Source of the DNA: Morinoia aosen
Taxonomy: Eukaryota > Arthropoda > Malacostraca > Amphipoda > Talitridae
NCBI GenBank assembly: GCA_030386875.1
Contig: CM059557.1
Coordinates: 60,094,514 to 60,158,513 of the forward strand
Direction of reading: 5' to 3'
Length of the DNA: 64,000 nt
Below the pieces are notes generated by a model. The model ran no database searches. It worked only from the letters and a program-made list of their open reading frames with translations, and was not told the DNA's origin. The position numbers and the translations under genes are program-made. Of this stretch, positions 34,101 to 46,300 are shown in pieces; within the stretch, counting starts at the first letter, position 1, and each line of letters opens with the position of its first letter.

Positions 34101-37100
34101 CCCCTTAAACTTCTTTCGTCGACACCTATATTCGTATCGTAGATTTTGCAGTTCAGTTTCTGTACTCATGAGCCTTTCAATTACTTTTCTCATGCTACGT
34201 TACTTTCTATTCAAACGGCGTACTTTTTTGCACAGCAGGAGATCAACAATGAGCACACGATGTTTCAACATGCAATGAAAAGATTTGATCGAGTAAAAAT
34301 GGAGATCATGCCCTCTATGCTGAACTGCACAATGGAAATCTTGTACGTTTTTTAAATTGCGAACAGCTTATTTGCATTTGGAGACTTTTTGGTTTTTGTC
34401 ATCCTACAGAAATAAAAAAATTTTGTCGTCTGCCATTACGAATTTAAGAATTATTACGAATTTGAGAACATCTTGCGAAAGTTTTTCACAAATGCAAGAC
34501 AGCAAATTTTCAAGTGCGCAAACTCTTCGTTGGTGGGTAAATTTATGAATTTACGATTTGCGCTCAAAATTTGCAGAATATCCACTTATGGAAATAAGTA
34601 TAGACATCGAGCTTGAAGGATAGTATACCTAACGGACCCTACTCTCACGTGCATAGATTCAGTTTCCTATTATTTATATAATTTTCTTCCAATTGACTCA
34701 CTTGAGTCTACTCGCGACAAGTATTTACAGTGTTCACTCAAAGTGGAGGTAATAAATATATTGAGAAAAGAAGCAACTCAGCCCAGGGAGTTAAAAATAT
34801 CTCAACAAAATAAGCAACAACAAAAAAAATTGTTGCGCTCTGAACAAGCTCAAACTACAATTCAGGCTTTCAGCGAGAATGAACTCTTTTTTCTATTTTT
34901 TATTTAAACTAATGAATAAATTTTTTACTCGTCATTTTATCGTCTTATACGTAATTTTAGAGCAGCATCTAAAACTTTCATGAAGCTGTACCTTTAATAA
35001 CTTGGCGAGAGTCATCCGCTGTCCGAAGCTTGGGCGAAGTTTTCCATCGATTGCGAACCAGCAAGCTTACGAACGACAATTTTTTCCGCAAAACATACAA
35101 ACTGCATTTTACATCGTTTGGTCTATGCTGGTACTTCAACTTGAGACGATTAATGCGCAAACAAGTTTTGTACATTTGACATGACAGAAATATAGAAAAA
35201 TACCATCAGGTTAGGCAGATGTTCAATAAATTATTGTACCTTAAACAGCTAAAATTTTACCTCGCCTTCTTACGCTGGAGCAATCTCAAAGGCTAAATAA
35301 CCTGAATTATTTCTCAGAAATCCTGTGCATGAACTCAATGTTCCTTAGAGAATTCTCAGAATCACCGCGCTTTTGATTTAATGACATCGCTATAGCAACT
35401 TTCGTACTCAGCGCACCTCAAGAAGACTTGTACAATTTCTGAAGATTTAGCAGCAGTTGAAAAATTTTGAGATGCATATTGATTTTTTTCCAATTTAGTG
35501 AGTGTTTCCAAACTCTTCATTCGTTTTGGCCACTTCAGGAACTTGATTAATAAACGCATGGTGTGTATTTCTTATTTTGAGCGTCTCTTTTCATGTGCTA
35601 TCACCCTGGTAATTTTTCCACAATATTGGGATTCGTTGTGACCACCTAAGAAATGAAAGAAGCACACTATTCGTGCAAATTTAATTCAATATAACCGCGT
35701 AAATGGCGTGAACATCAATTATATTCTAATCGATGGATTACATAAAATCATGCCTGTTGGAAGTAACTAGTTACCGTTGTTACCCCAATACACAGAAATG
35801 AACACAATTTAGCAAATAATTATGAGTTATTACTATTGAAACTGATATTGCTCTAGCTATAACAGGAAATGTGGTGGGAGAGAAAAAATAATTAATTCTC
35901 TTCTTCGTTCGCAAGTAAATATTGTTGCCCCAGCCGATATTGGTGGTGCAAAGACTTCATTGAAAAGCCTCTTTAGTACGTCTAAAACTTCATTTTTAAT
36001 AAAATTTTTAATCAATCGAATTCTAAAAAACTTCAGCATTGGTAATTTTGAAGGTTCTTGAAATATCAAATAGAGTGAAGTCCTGATATCGGAACAAACA
36101 CGTATAGGACTACCGGAATAACATTTTTAAAATTTGCTTGCATCAACAGCATCATTCATTTTCGAAGAATGCTCGTTAGTTTTCACAGCTGCGCCACTGT
36201 TCTTTTCGGTGACGATGAGCTTGTTGCGAGTTTCAGATTGTCACTAGGCTCCCCGGGTAAAACATTGTCACCTGCTACTGTTTGCTGCAAGTTCTCCGCA
36301 AGATCTCCATAGCGGCATTTACCAGGTATTGGATTTTAATGTATCCTAATATAATATTCAAACTACTCTTGTATCATCTAGTCTTTTAGTACGGTCACAG
36401 CACGTGGACGACCTTCTCGCTCTCTCGTTATAATTCGACCTTCTTACTTTAGTAGTAATCAATTGATGAACGTACAAGACTTATTTGAAAAGACTATTTC
36501 AATTTTCAATATTTTTTAACTGTGGGACAGTTTCTTGACGCACCTTATTTGTTTTATAGTTAGCCTCTAGCATATTGGTGAAATATACTTTTATGAAATG
36601 ATCCAGTACGCACAAATCCATATACTTCGTTTACATGGGCTCTGATTGAAAGTTTCCACCGCGACATTTGAATACATATTATCCACATTTGATTTCAAGA
36701 GTGTTCGCACGGATGCGGCTGTTGACGTCCTCCATCGGTCTTGTAGAGGACTTCGGTATAACAGTGTTGCCGCTTTGTATTCGGCTTATGATATCCCAGC
36801 AATAATTGGCGTTGCCTTTAATAAATTCCTCCCATAGCTCCATATCTACTCATAGAAATTGTGACGTCAAAGAAGTGGTCACAGATTTCGCTCCTGTACT
36901 GGACATTCAAACGGGTGAAATTTAGTTGGTTCTAATAAGTTGCCTACTTCTCTAAGAACTGAGCCGCACAGGCTTCGGAAAATTTGAGTAGTTATGTAGT
37001 GTTTCATTTTTGCTGGTTCAATGTATCGAAAAGTTTAATTTACCGTTATTGTTTTAGATACAACTGTAAACAGAAGTATATTCGAATTTGTGTGTGCAAC

Positions 37101-37690
37101 TCATTAGTTCACGCTATTTGATTAGATAATTTAAATTAAGGATACATTACACTTCTGTATTATTTGTTATTTCAGCTGGGCCCTCATTTCTACACTGCAA
37201 AGACAGTTTGTTCCAAAACAAATTACATAAAATAAGATTTCAAGAATCACCAGTAACTGAAAAGCCTGGTGCAAATCTTCAAAGAAACTGGAAAATGCTC
37301 AAAATTAGACATTAGCACTTCGAAATCAGCTCGATATACAACTTCGTTCCACCGAGAGCCGCACCTCTCCATGTCACGAAGCTCGTTGAATATTCTTAAA
37401 AATAAAAAGACACAAAATTATACTCGGAAGGTATACAGTAGGCATCCTCATGTCTTTAAAATCTTATTATACATTATTTTTGAATATTTGCCCAGAATCT
37501 GTTAAACTTTCTGATTGAAATTATACTGAGAAACGCATTTACAGTCATTGACTTATTGCAACACTACCACCATCTCCTGGCAATGTGTGCGATTTGATGC
37601 AATGTTTCCAACTCTTTGAGTAGGCCTGAAGGTGTTAATTGGAGCAATTCTTCGCAAGCTCGTAGCAATCATGATGTCTATGCAGTGGTC
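34101..37690. other. No firmly recognised gene
   Basis: AT-rich, with short frames on both strands. The minus frame at 35857-36069 (70 codons) and an open minus run of about 50 codons at 36180-36330 look protein-like in composition but match nothing I know. A plus-strand frame at 36646-36837 is listed separately. Confidence 0.4.
36646..36837 (+). pseudogene. Possible Harbinger transposase N-terminal remnant
   Basis: The 63-codon frame opens with KVSTATFEYILSTF, which resembles the start of the N-terminal region in PIF/Harbinger (DDE_Tnp_4) transposases, where a VSxxTFEYI pattern is common. It continues with RYNSVAALYSAYDI, where those proteins have a YxTVAxLFGI helix-turn-helix. Downstream catalytic blocks were not found. 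The match is short and the frame may be chance, so this is a weak call. Confidence 0.22.
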
Positions 37691-37697
37691 GAAAATA

Positions 37698-38797
37698 AAG
37701 GGGGTCACTTCACGGTTTTAGTTATTTTCATCCGATACGTTTGAAATTTGGCCAGGATATGTATTTGTTAAGCGTGCACATTTTTTAATCCGGTAATTTT
37801 TTCGATTTAGGCCGTATTTTTTTGAAAATACGAAATATTAGTTTTTTGGTACTTTTTTATGGATATTGAGTCATTGAGTTTTCATGCTGGAACAAAACCA
37901 AAGACAGTTTTAGAATCCTCAGAGCATTTCTAATAATAGTACTGTTCAAAAGTGTAATTTTTTTTGATATGTGATATTTATGAATATTTAGCATATGAAA
38001 TAATTTTGGGTTGAAATAATTTCAGCTTGATTACAAAAATTTTGGTAAAATTTGGAAGTTTGAGACCGTACTATTGTTAGAAATGTTCCAAGAATTCTAA
38101 GACTGCCTTTGGTTTTGTTCTAGCATGAAAACTAAATGACTTCTACTCATTTGAATGTTCATATAAGTGATTTTTCAGGAGAGCCAAAAAACACAAATAA
38201 ATTTCTTGAATTGTAATATCATGGACAATTTATGTAATTTAATGCTGTTTTAATTTTATTTCAATAATCTCCATGCTTTACCTCATATTCTCACTGTGAA
38301 TTGTAATTTCCAAATAAAAAGAAAAATTAAGAAAAAATATTTATTAAAATTATGAACTTTTTTTGTGGTCTGATTCTTATGAAATTTGACTATTATATGC
38401 AATTTTTAAAAAGAAACACAATTTCACCCACTCATTTTTTCGATTCAGGCCTTAGTTTCAAAAAAAATTAGACTTTTTGTTTTTTTATTGATATTGCAAA
38501 GGAATAAAACTCATTGAGTTTTTATGCTAGAATAAAAACAAAACAGTTTCAGAATCCTTGGAACATTTCTAACAAAAGTACGATAGAAAATTTTCCATTT
38601 CCATGAAATCGAAAATTCCTGTTTTTTGGTCCCCTTACACCCCTCTGGGGAGGTGGGGGGGGGGCGTTCTAGCGTCCGCAGCGCCATAAAATTTTAGGGC
38701 CGAATAGTCCACCACGTTAGGGTCCTTTTTCAACAACAAGCAAAAATTGGACCCCAATTGGGCGCGCGGGCCAACTGTGGCCTGAAGTGACCTCCTT
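37698..38797 (+). mobile_element. Modular non-coding element, copy 1
   Basis: The ends AAGGGGGTCACTTCA (37698-37712) and TGAAGTGACCTCCTT (38783-38797) are 15-bp inverted repeats with one mismatch. Inside, a module of about 70 bp (CATTGAGTTTTCATGCT through CATTTCTAA and on) occurs three times: forward at 37872-37942, inverted at 38067-38139 and forward at 38511-38582. The first two can fold into a hairpin. The right third is G-rich (GGGGAGG then ten Gs at about 38649-38667). There is no coding capacity. A second copy with the same arrangement lies in inverse orientation at 39583-40696. This is a non-autonomous DNA transposon by structure; the superfamily is not clear and no target duplication was found. 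Confidence 0.75.
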
Positions 38798-39582
38798 AAG
38801 TAGCTTCAATCGTCATGAAACCAAATGGCCAAATTCAGTTAGCTTCAATGTAGCGTTGCTCTTTCAGTAGTGAAGTATGGAATTCAGGGTTATGACGATG
38901 TTAACAACGAAGGGAGATGCAGTAAGACAGAGCGATGAGTGGGCATTTATGAAGAAAATTCTATGCCTCTGTAACCAGGTTCCTGACATCGACATCAATT
39001 GGATGAGATGTCGAGAGTCTTCAGGAGATTCGAATGCAGCTTGAATATAAATGTTTCGTATTTTAAGACGAAAATAATATTTCTTTATAAGCTATGAGCG
39101 ATCATAAGAGAATTCAATCCAGACTGACCATCGGAAAATTTTGATGAAATTGTAGCGATTAGGAGCTCCGCAAACACGAGTGTATCAATCGTGACGCCTG
39201 CGTAAAAACTTACGCCTAAGCGGTTTGCTTATATAAGAATTTCCCATGGACTGCAATGATCGGAAATAATTTGCAGATAATTTCGTATTTCAGGTATTTT
39301 CTAAGTTTAGTTTTGTTTGCACATGAACGTTCTGTGACGACTCGATCTCGGAATTCACTGAATATAATAGTGTTAGGCAAACAAAAGTTGACGAAAGTGG
39401 ATGGAAAGAGAATGTCGACGAACGAGCCTTGACGAAAGAATACAAAATAGAATCAATCAACTATTCATGTGCTGGATCAATAGCCCAAATATTTGATAGC
39501 TTTATGGTGCAGAATTTTGTTATCGACTAAGTTGAAATAAAATATCATGTGAGTTCATATTATACAAATGACGTAAAAACTC
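38798..39582. other. Spacer between the inverted element copies
   Basis: A segment of 785 bp separates the two inverted copies. It contains no frame above 60 codons and no recognised repeat. It would be the loop if the flanking copies paired. Confidence 0.6.
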
Positions 39583-40696
39583 AAGGAGGACAACCCAGGG
39601 ATTTTTGGGCCCAATTGGCCATTTTTGTTTCTATGTTGAAAAAGGATCCTTAGGTGGTGGGCAATTGTGCCCTAAAGTTTTATGGGGTTACGGGCACTAG
39701 ATCCCCCAGGAGATACAAGAGCAGTAAGGGGACCAAAAATCATGAATTTTTGACCCCACATAAAAAGAAAACAAGGAGGAAAATGAAAAATATGACATTT
39801 TAGTTTGTTAACAATGTTTCAGGGACCCAAAACTGTCTTTGATTTTGTTGTAGCATAAAAACTCATTGAATTGTATTCATTTGAAATATCAGATAAAATG
39901 ACAAAAAAAAACAAATGTTTCTCATTTTCTGAAAAACTAAGGCCAAAATCGAAAAAATGAATTCTTTTTAAAATTTATATTTAATGGCTTATTTCAGAAT
40001 CAGTCTACAAATAAAAATTTACCCTTCTTCAAGAAATGAGAAATAAATGATTTTTTTTGTATAATTTACTTATGTATAACATGCAATTCACAGTGTTGAT
40101 ATGAAATTATGCATGCATATTATTTGTAGATGATAAAACAACATGAATAAAACATTCAAGTAAAAAAATTTCCATTACATTGCACTTTATCACAAAATGT
40201 ATTTTTTGCCTTTTAGGTAAAAACCTCATTTTCAACATAAAAATAATAAAAGTCAATGAGTTTTCATGCCAGAAAAAAAGACAGTTGTGGAATCCTTGGA
40301 ACATTTCTAACAAACTAACAGATCCCGAGTTCTCAATTAGTACGCTTATTTTTTTATCACAGTTAAAAAAAAATCGAAATATTTGAGTTAGTGACCGACA
40401 ATCGTACTCAAAAGAAAACGAAAAGAAAAATAGACGATTCGAATCAGTTTGTTTGAAATTTTACAAGGATTTAAAATCTGTCCTTGAATTTGTTCTAACA
40501 TAAAAACGCATTGACTTCTATTCTTTTGAAAAATACCTAAAACTGAACTAAAAAACTCAAATTTCAATTTTTCCAACAACTGTGCTCTATATCGAAAAAA
40601 TTACACGAGTAAAATCTGTTTCCCTTTAAAAAATACAAACACTAGCCAAATTTCAGACAAATGAAATCAATATTTAAAAATCGCTGAGTAGTTCCC
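39583..40696 (-). mobile_element. Modular non-coding element, copy 2 (inverted)
   Basis: The reverse complement of this segment follows copy 1 from end to end. AAGGAGGACAACCCA (39583-39597) corresponds to the right end of copy 1, and GAGTAGTTCCC (about 40685-40695) to its left end. The three modules lie at 39803-39870, 40252-40316 and 40448-40513 in the mirrored orientation order, and the distance between outer modules (645 bp) is close to that of copy 1 (639 bp). Identity is lower in the terminal 30 bp. No coding capacity. The 63-78 codon frames here are by-products. Confidence 0.72.
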
Positions 40697-42997
40697 AATA
40701 AACGTTTTTTGATGAGGTTTCACTTTAAGAAAGTAGTAAGTTGACGAGAAAGTTGTCAATCAAAAACTTGATCCTTCTGAAGGCGATTGAATTCATTCTG
40801 ATGAAAGCAAATAAACTTGATACTGGTGTTTCAATCAGAAATTAAAAGTTCAGTAGCAGGAAAATGAATTGTGGCATACAACTGTGTTCATCTTTAATTG
40901 ATAAGATTTGGGATTTAACTGAAAAAATATTACCTCATAAAATTTGTGAATGAAGGTTACATGTCTTGCGAACAAAAACGAAAATGTTTTTCATGTTCGT
41001 TTTCATTTAATAGCGAGAGATATCAAACGAACAATGGAAGGCAGCCCTGCTGTTGTCAATTGACTTTGAAAAACTGTGATTGAGGCAGCAATTTCTCACT
41101 TATTAAAAGACTCATTAATGAATATTAAAAAAATGTTTAACCCCTTTTTCAGGTGAATGATACCAATAAATTGTCTGAATGGTCAATCAAAATTTCATGC
41201 TTGGAATATTCATGACGACCATACATCATATTTATGATAATCATGCCCTATAACCTGCAAGTACTTGCAATTACGTGTTTAACGAGTCCGTGAAGTACTC
41301 ATACTAGTTTCAGACCTGCAGGGACCAACGTTTTGTAAAAGGGAAAATTTCGTTCCACGAATGTTTCAACTCTTGAGCTAATTATACCTCGACTCTGATT
41401 CTGAAGCTAGTCACTGCATATGGTTTTATTTTATTGAATTTTCGTTTACAAGTGTTTAGAGCTGTCTTCTCACGGCATAAATTTTAAAGATTCATTTTTC
41501 AAGACCTGCAACATCAATAAAAATTCTGGCGAATCAAAGATAGGTTAATATTTTTCATGAAAATATGGCTGATGCGTTGCAATTTCACTATCGGCAAGTG
41601 TTAGCAGAAAACGGTGGTCAGTGATTTGAGACTTTTTGAAAGGACATTCAATTTTAAAACGAAGGTAAAGAGAGCTCTTCTTTAAAGTTCAAGTTTTCAC
41701 GTTTGAACTTTTAGTTTTTAACAATGTTTTCTTTGAATTAAATCTTCCTTACAAACGTTGTTCATTACTTCTAATTTTAATGCTGATTTTTGGGCAATGC
41801 AGGACACAAAAAGTGTCGTGCCAAATAGAGAGGCGAGGGACGAAAATGAAGTTCGTTAAACTTTTAGACCGCTAGTATTTCAAGATCAAACGACAATCAC
41901 AGTGATGTGTCAAACATAAACACCTTGAACATTAAAAATGACAGTGCTACTTTTTCGTGTTAGCATGCATTTATTCTAAATGTACTAGCGTGGTGAAGGT
42001 ACTCACGTAATTCAGGCCACTTGGAAGTTATCAAAAAGAGAAGCCCTCTTCACGAAAAACTAAGCCCGACTTGAGCAAGTGTCTGGAGCTATTATGATAG
42101 GAATGATTTTTTGAGATGTTGACACGCTGACACGCTATTGCGTCTCTATCACTGGAAGAAAAACTGTCACAAAAGTGTGTCATCAATACACAAATAGCAA
42201 ATAGCAAATAGCAAATTCCTTAATATTTCACCAGAGAATTACATTTTTTCCCAAATTTTGTAGACTGCTCATTATTTAATGAAAAACTTGAATTTGTGAT
42301 TCAACTTTCCCAATCACTAGAACCTGTGGTCTAAGATAGTGCACTCAGATATGCCATGAATTAATTGAATAGCTATTTGATTCACACTTGAGCGTGAAAA
42401 TTTCACTGAGTGCAGAAGTATACATAGCGGTGCTCAACATCTTTCACAGATTTTTAAGTAATTGGATTTGAAATTTTTACCAGCTGGATTAGACAAATGT
42501 CAATACATCACGCTCAGCTAGACGAATGATTGCTACAAGAAAAATTAAAAATTAAGCTCAATACTACAGTCAAGTAACTAAAACCCTCATCAGGAAAAAT
42601 ACAGCTTTTAGGTACTGACGTCAGGCCTGGACAAATATACTGTCATTGTCAGGAAGAAAAAGTGTGAGTAAATTCAACACAGCTCGTATTTTTCTCAACA
42701 AAATCTCTGTTCTTTTGGTCAACCTCGGAGTGGGTTTCCGAAGTTATAATGTAAATGAACGCTTAATGAATGGAGGTTTATCTAAAGTATGAATAATTAG
42801 ATGACCATCCCTTCCGGAAATGAAGAAAGTAGAAGTTAGGACAAAATCGCAGTTCATATCTTTTCTCTGACGGCTCAAGATGAACTTGAGCATTCGGTCA
42901 CATGATACCGAAGAGAATTTCTTCATTTGACCGCATTTATGAGAGTCTTTCGGTTGAGTTCTTTAATGAACGCTGACGAAAATGTAAGAATTCCTGC
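40697..42997. other. No recognised gene
   Basis: AT-rich. An AATAGCAA-type repeat of three units occurs at 42187-42213, next to a weak relative (42150-42185) of the GTGTGTCA repeat seen at 10.6 and 18.2 kb. The minus frame at 42744-42926 has no known motif. Confidence 0.5.
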
Positions 42998-43349
42998 TGT
43001 TGTATAGTGACGTACTGGTGGTATTTATGGGGGGTTCCGGCTGCGGAGATTTATGAGTCTCGCTCGGCACGGTCACATGTATAGATAGGGCATCCGCCGG
43101 AAACAGCCGATGAGCCCCTGGCGTTTAGGAGCGCCGGACAGGTCGGAAGCGACCCTATTGCCCAGCGCCGGAAATATCCATTTTTGCGAACTAGACTTAA
43201 GAGCAAGCTGTGTGAACTACAGAGTCAGTACAATATTAGTAGTCCTGCTGTTCGTTTTGCTATCCTGCTGCCTGGTTTACAGCTAGGCTAACCGATCTAC
43301 TAGTTCTGTTCAGTAAACCTTATATCGTGCTGAAAACCACGATATTACA
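42998..43349 (+). mobile_element. Solo LTR with 5-bp target duplication
   Basis: A 352-bp segment begins TGTTGTATAG and ends GATATTACA (TG...CA borders). It is flanked on both sides by the identical pentamer CCTGC (42993-42997 and 43350-43354), the hallmark of LTR retrotransposon integration. It is more GC-rich than its surroundings, as LTRs often are, and has an AGTAAACC run near 43313 where a poly(A) signal might lie. No primer binding site, gag or pol follows, so it is a solo LTR left by recombination between two LTRs. Five-base duplications fit Gypsy or BEL/Pao elements; I cannot choose. Orientation is inferred from the tentative poly(A) position only. Confidence 0.82.
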
Positions 43350-43354
43350 CCTGC

Positions 43355-46300
43355 ATAATATTTATTACTTTCAATTCAATAAGTATTCAAATTTTGCATG
43401 TTCCTGAATGCAATCGGCTTGCATTCAATGCATGAAATCACTACTCAAAACCTATGAAATTTTAATGTCATAATATTATTTAACATATTAGAACGTTTTC
43501 TCGAATTTTTCAATGAATAAATGGTGGTGAAGGAGATCGATAACTGATAAATATTTACTCAGATTTACGCTTCCTTTCATATATGAATTTTAGAGAGTAT
43601 ATCAATGATGTTCATATAAATTAATGATGAACACATATATCTCATCCGCTGGGGTGCTTACCAGGCCCAGAATCACCACTGTAATCCGAGTCTCGAGCAT
43701 TCCTAAAGACTCCAGTCGAGAACCTCGAGCAACAGAAAACACTCACGGCATCGAAGGTTACTTCAGAAAATTAGAAAACCGTTGATTGCAGTGGCTTTTG
43801 GAGCCCCATAAAGCTCTCCAGGCTTGTACGGCCGTACAGAGGTTACGTTAAAGGGAAACGGTTGAATGGGAACAATGAAATGGTAAAGTTAACATTTGTG
43901 AATGACCCAACGAATTAACGTTCACATGAGAATTCACGAAACTTGGTCCATGAAATAACTGAAATAGACTGATTTCTCGGAAATCCCACTTTTAAGATAA
44001 AGAAGAAAACCAACGTGGCTAAGAATATTATGATAAAAAAAACAAACGTTTCGGATTACAAAAAATCCATCTTCAGTACTCTGAAATAAAGTAAATAAAA
44101 GTGTTAAAAAAATTGTAACTCTAAATCCTCTGAAAAAACCGGATACAAGACATTAAGATTTAAAATACATAATAAAAAAAATAGAAAATTTCAACCAACA
44201 ATGGAAAGTTTCGCTACCGTGTCCCACTCCCTTAGGTTTCACTTCCTTGTAACAGCCCTTGGTTCATGAAAGCTTCGAAACTTTTAGAAGGTATCGTTCT
44301 AAGCTAAAACTAAGGAAATTGATGACCATGGAGTGAAAATATAGAAAACTAATGAAGGATGAAAGCTCCAAATTTAAATTTAATGAATACTTAGTTGATT
44401 CAAATGTGTGGCATAAGGATTCACATAAGTTTAGTTCACACCATGAAACATGTACACAAAGAGGTTATTTAGCTTTTATTGATTTGAAAGCGGATCCTAA
44501 TTTTAGGCGTGTAACTAATTCCTCTCTACCTGCGTTTATCTCTCTACGAGCACCAGTCATCGACTTCATCCTCTCATGAAGGCGTCATTAATTTTGAATT
44601 TTAATGTTCACGTAAAAATGTAAGACGAGGCTGACCCATAATCTTAAAAGTTTATTCTAAGAGGCTTGTTTGAAATTTATCGCTAAAGAGCACTTTTAAG
44701 TATAGTGAAATTTCAGAGGAGATCAATTACATCTTGTACATAAATACTATTTGCTGATGAATTCAATGCAACTTTGAATGAAGCAACGTAGTTTACTCTT
44801 GCGAAAACAAATTAATTCAACTGAAGTCATTCCAATAAAGAAAACAACAATAACAAAAGTAAAAGTATTGATAGCTATTTATAACGATTAAACATTTTCA
44901 AGTATCGATAGCTTGCTGTTGCAAGTACAACTGACTTCATCTACTCATTTTATCTATGCTTATTCTATTTTGTGAGAATCGAGGCCAATTTTTAGCTGTC
45001 AAGTGTGCTGAAGTTAAGTTATCATTTCATAATGCATCGTGCGCTAATCGTTTCGGTGCAGCACGCTGTGTACGAGTAGTTCGAGTTAGAAAAATTTACG
45101 CTGGTCGTTGTTCGCTACGACGACTTCAAGCGCTCCGATATACGGCACCAGGTTGATACGATTGCTTGTGAAACTGGTGGTCACATTTTTAACACATCAT
45201 TTCCATCACTAACTCATATTGCTAGTTTTTCCACAGTTTACTGAGCATTATTGCTCTTTCTCACTCATTTTGTGCGACGTGATCAACTTTCAAATTTTTC
45301 AGAAATGTTCTGAATATGGGAGTTAACTCTTGAATTGTGGGGAAGCTGTTCCCTAAAATAACGAACATACTGATGAAAATGAGAGTGATTTTCAGTCTGG
45401 GTTTATTTCTCAATATATTGTATTAATGCTGGTTTGGGAATCGAAGCCACAGCCAATGAATCCGCAATGAATACAAAGTAATCAGTTTCCACTTCACCTA
45501 TAAGACCTATAATCAAGGGTTCATAGGAGATGAAATCTCTGCGTAACGACAAAAAATTTCTACACCTGCGAGTGATGAAGGCCGCTGCTTTGCAAATTCT
45601 GAAAGACTAGAAATAAAACTGAAGTGGAAACTTCCTTGTTATTTCTATTGCATGAGGGCACGAGAATAAAAACTTCAAAGAAAAGTTCTTGCCCTCAGAA
45701 CTAGAGTGCACACGCTAATTCGAATTGCAGCTATGAAAGAAAAAGGTCGTTACTGCGAGAAGAATGCGAACTGAAAACTGCAAGTTGATTAAAACAGAAA
45801 TAAAAACCCTGGCAAAATCAATTGAGCGTTAAAAAATATACCGCTGAAGTATCAAATGCAGATCTGTTTGTGGAAAGACTTTCTCTTCAGAAGTTGCTGA
45901 AACCAAATGTACCCTATTTTCCCTTTAATTCAAACTCCTACATAACCGTAGTGTAAAAGTATATTCTGAGTGTCACGCATAAAATCTCAAATTTGAATAT
46001 ATAATTTCTCTCTACAGACAAGGTTCTCACTCATCCAGTAAAATTAAGCAAATTTTCGAAAGAATTACCTAGTTAAAACGGGCGTTTAGCGTTAGCACTC
46101 AGAGCTAAAGGGCAGAAATTAAGGTGAAGGGGTGCAGGTAATCTCCGGAGCGCTGCAAGACGGGTCATAAATATGCAAGACGGCAGATCAAAAGCCTGTG
46201 AAATGACGTTGTTCTGTTCGTGGAATGGAAGGGAATACTGCCTTCTGAGGTGAATTGTGAAGTGTGAGGTTAGCACCCTCTAGTTCTTACTGGCGCTTGA

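Noticed and set aside
42187-42213. Short regular repeat that might suggest a CRISPR-like array
   Set aside because: Three direct units of about 9 bp without spacers; a eukaryotic microsatellite.
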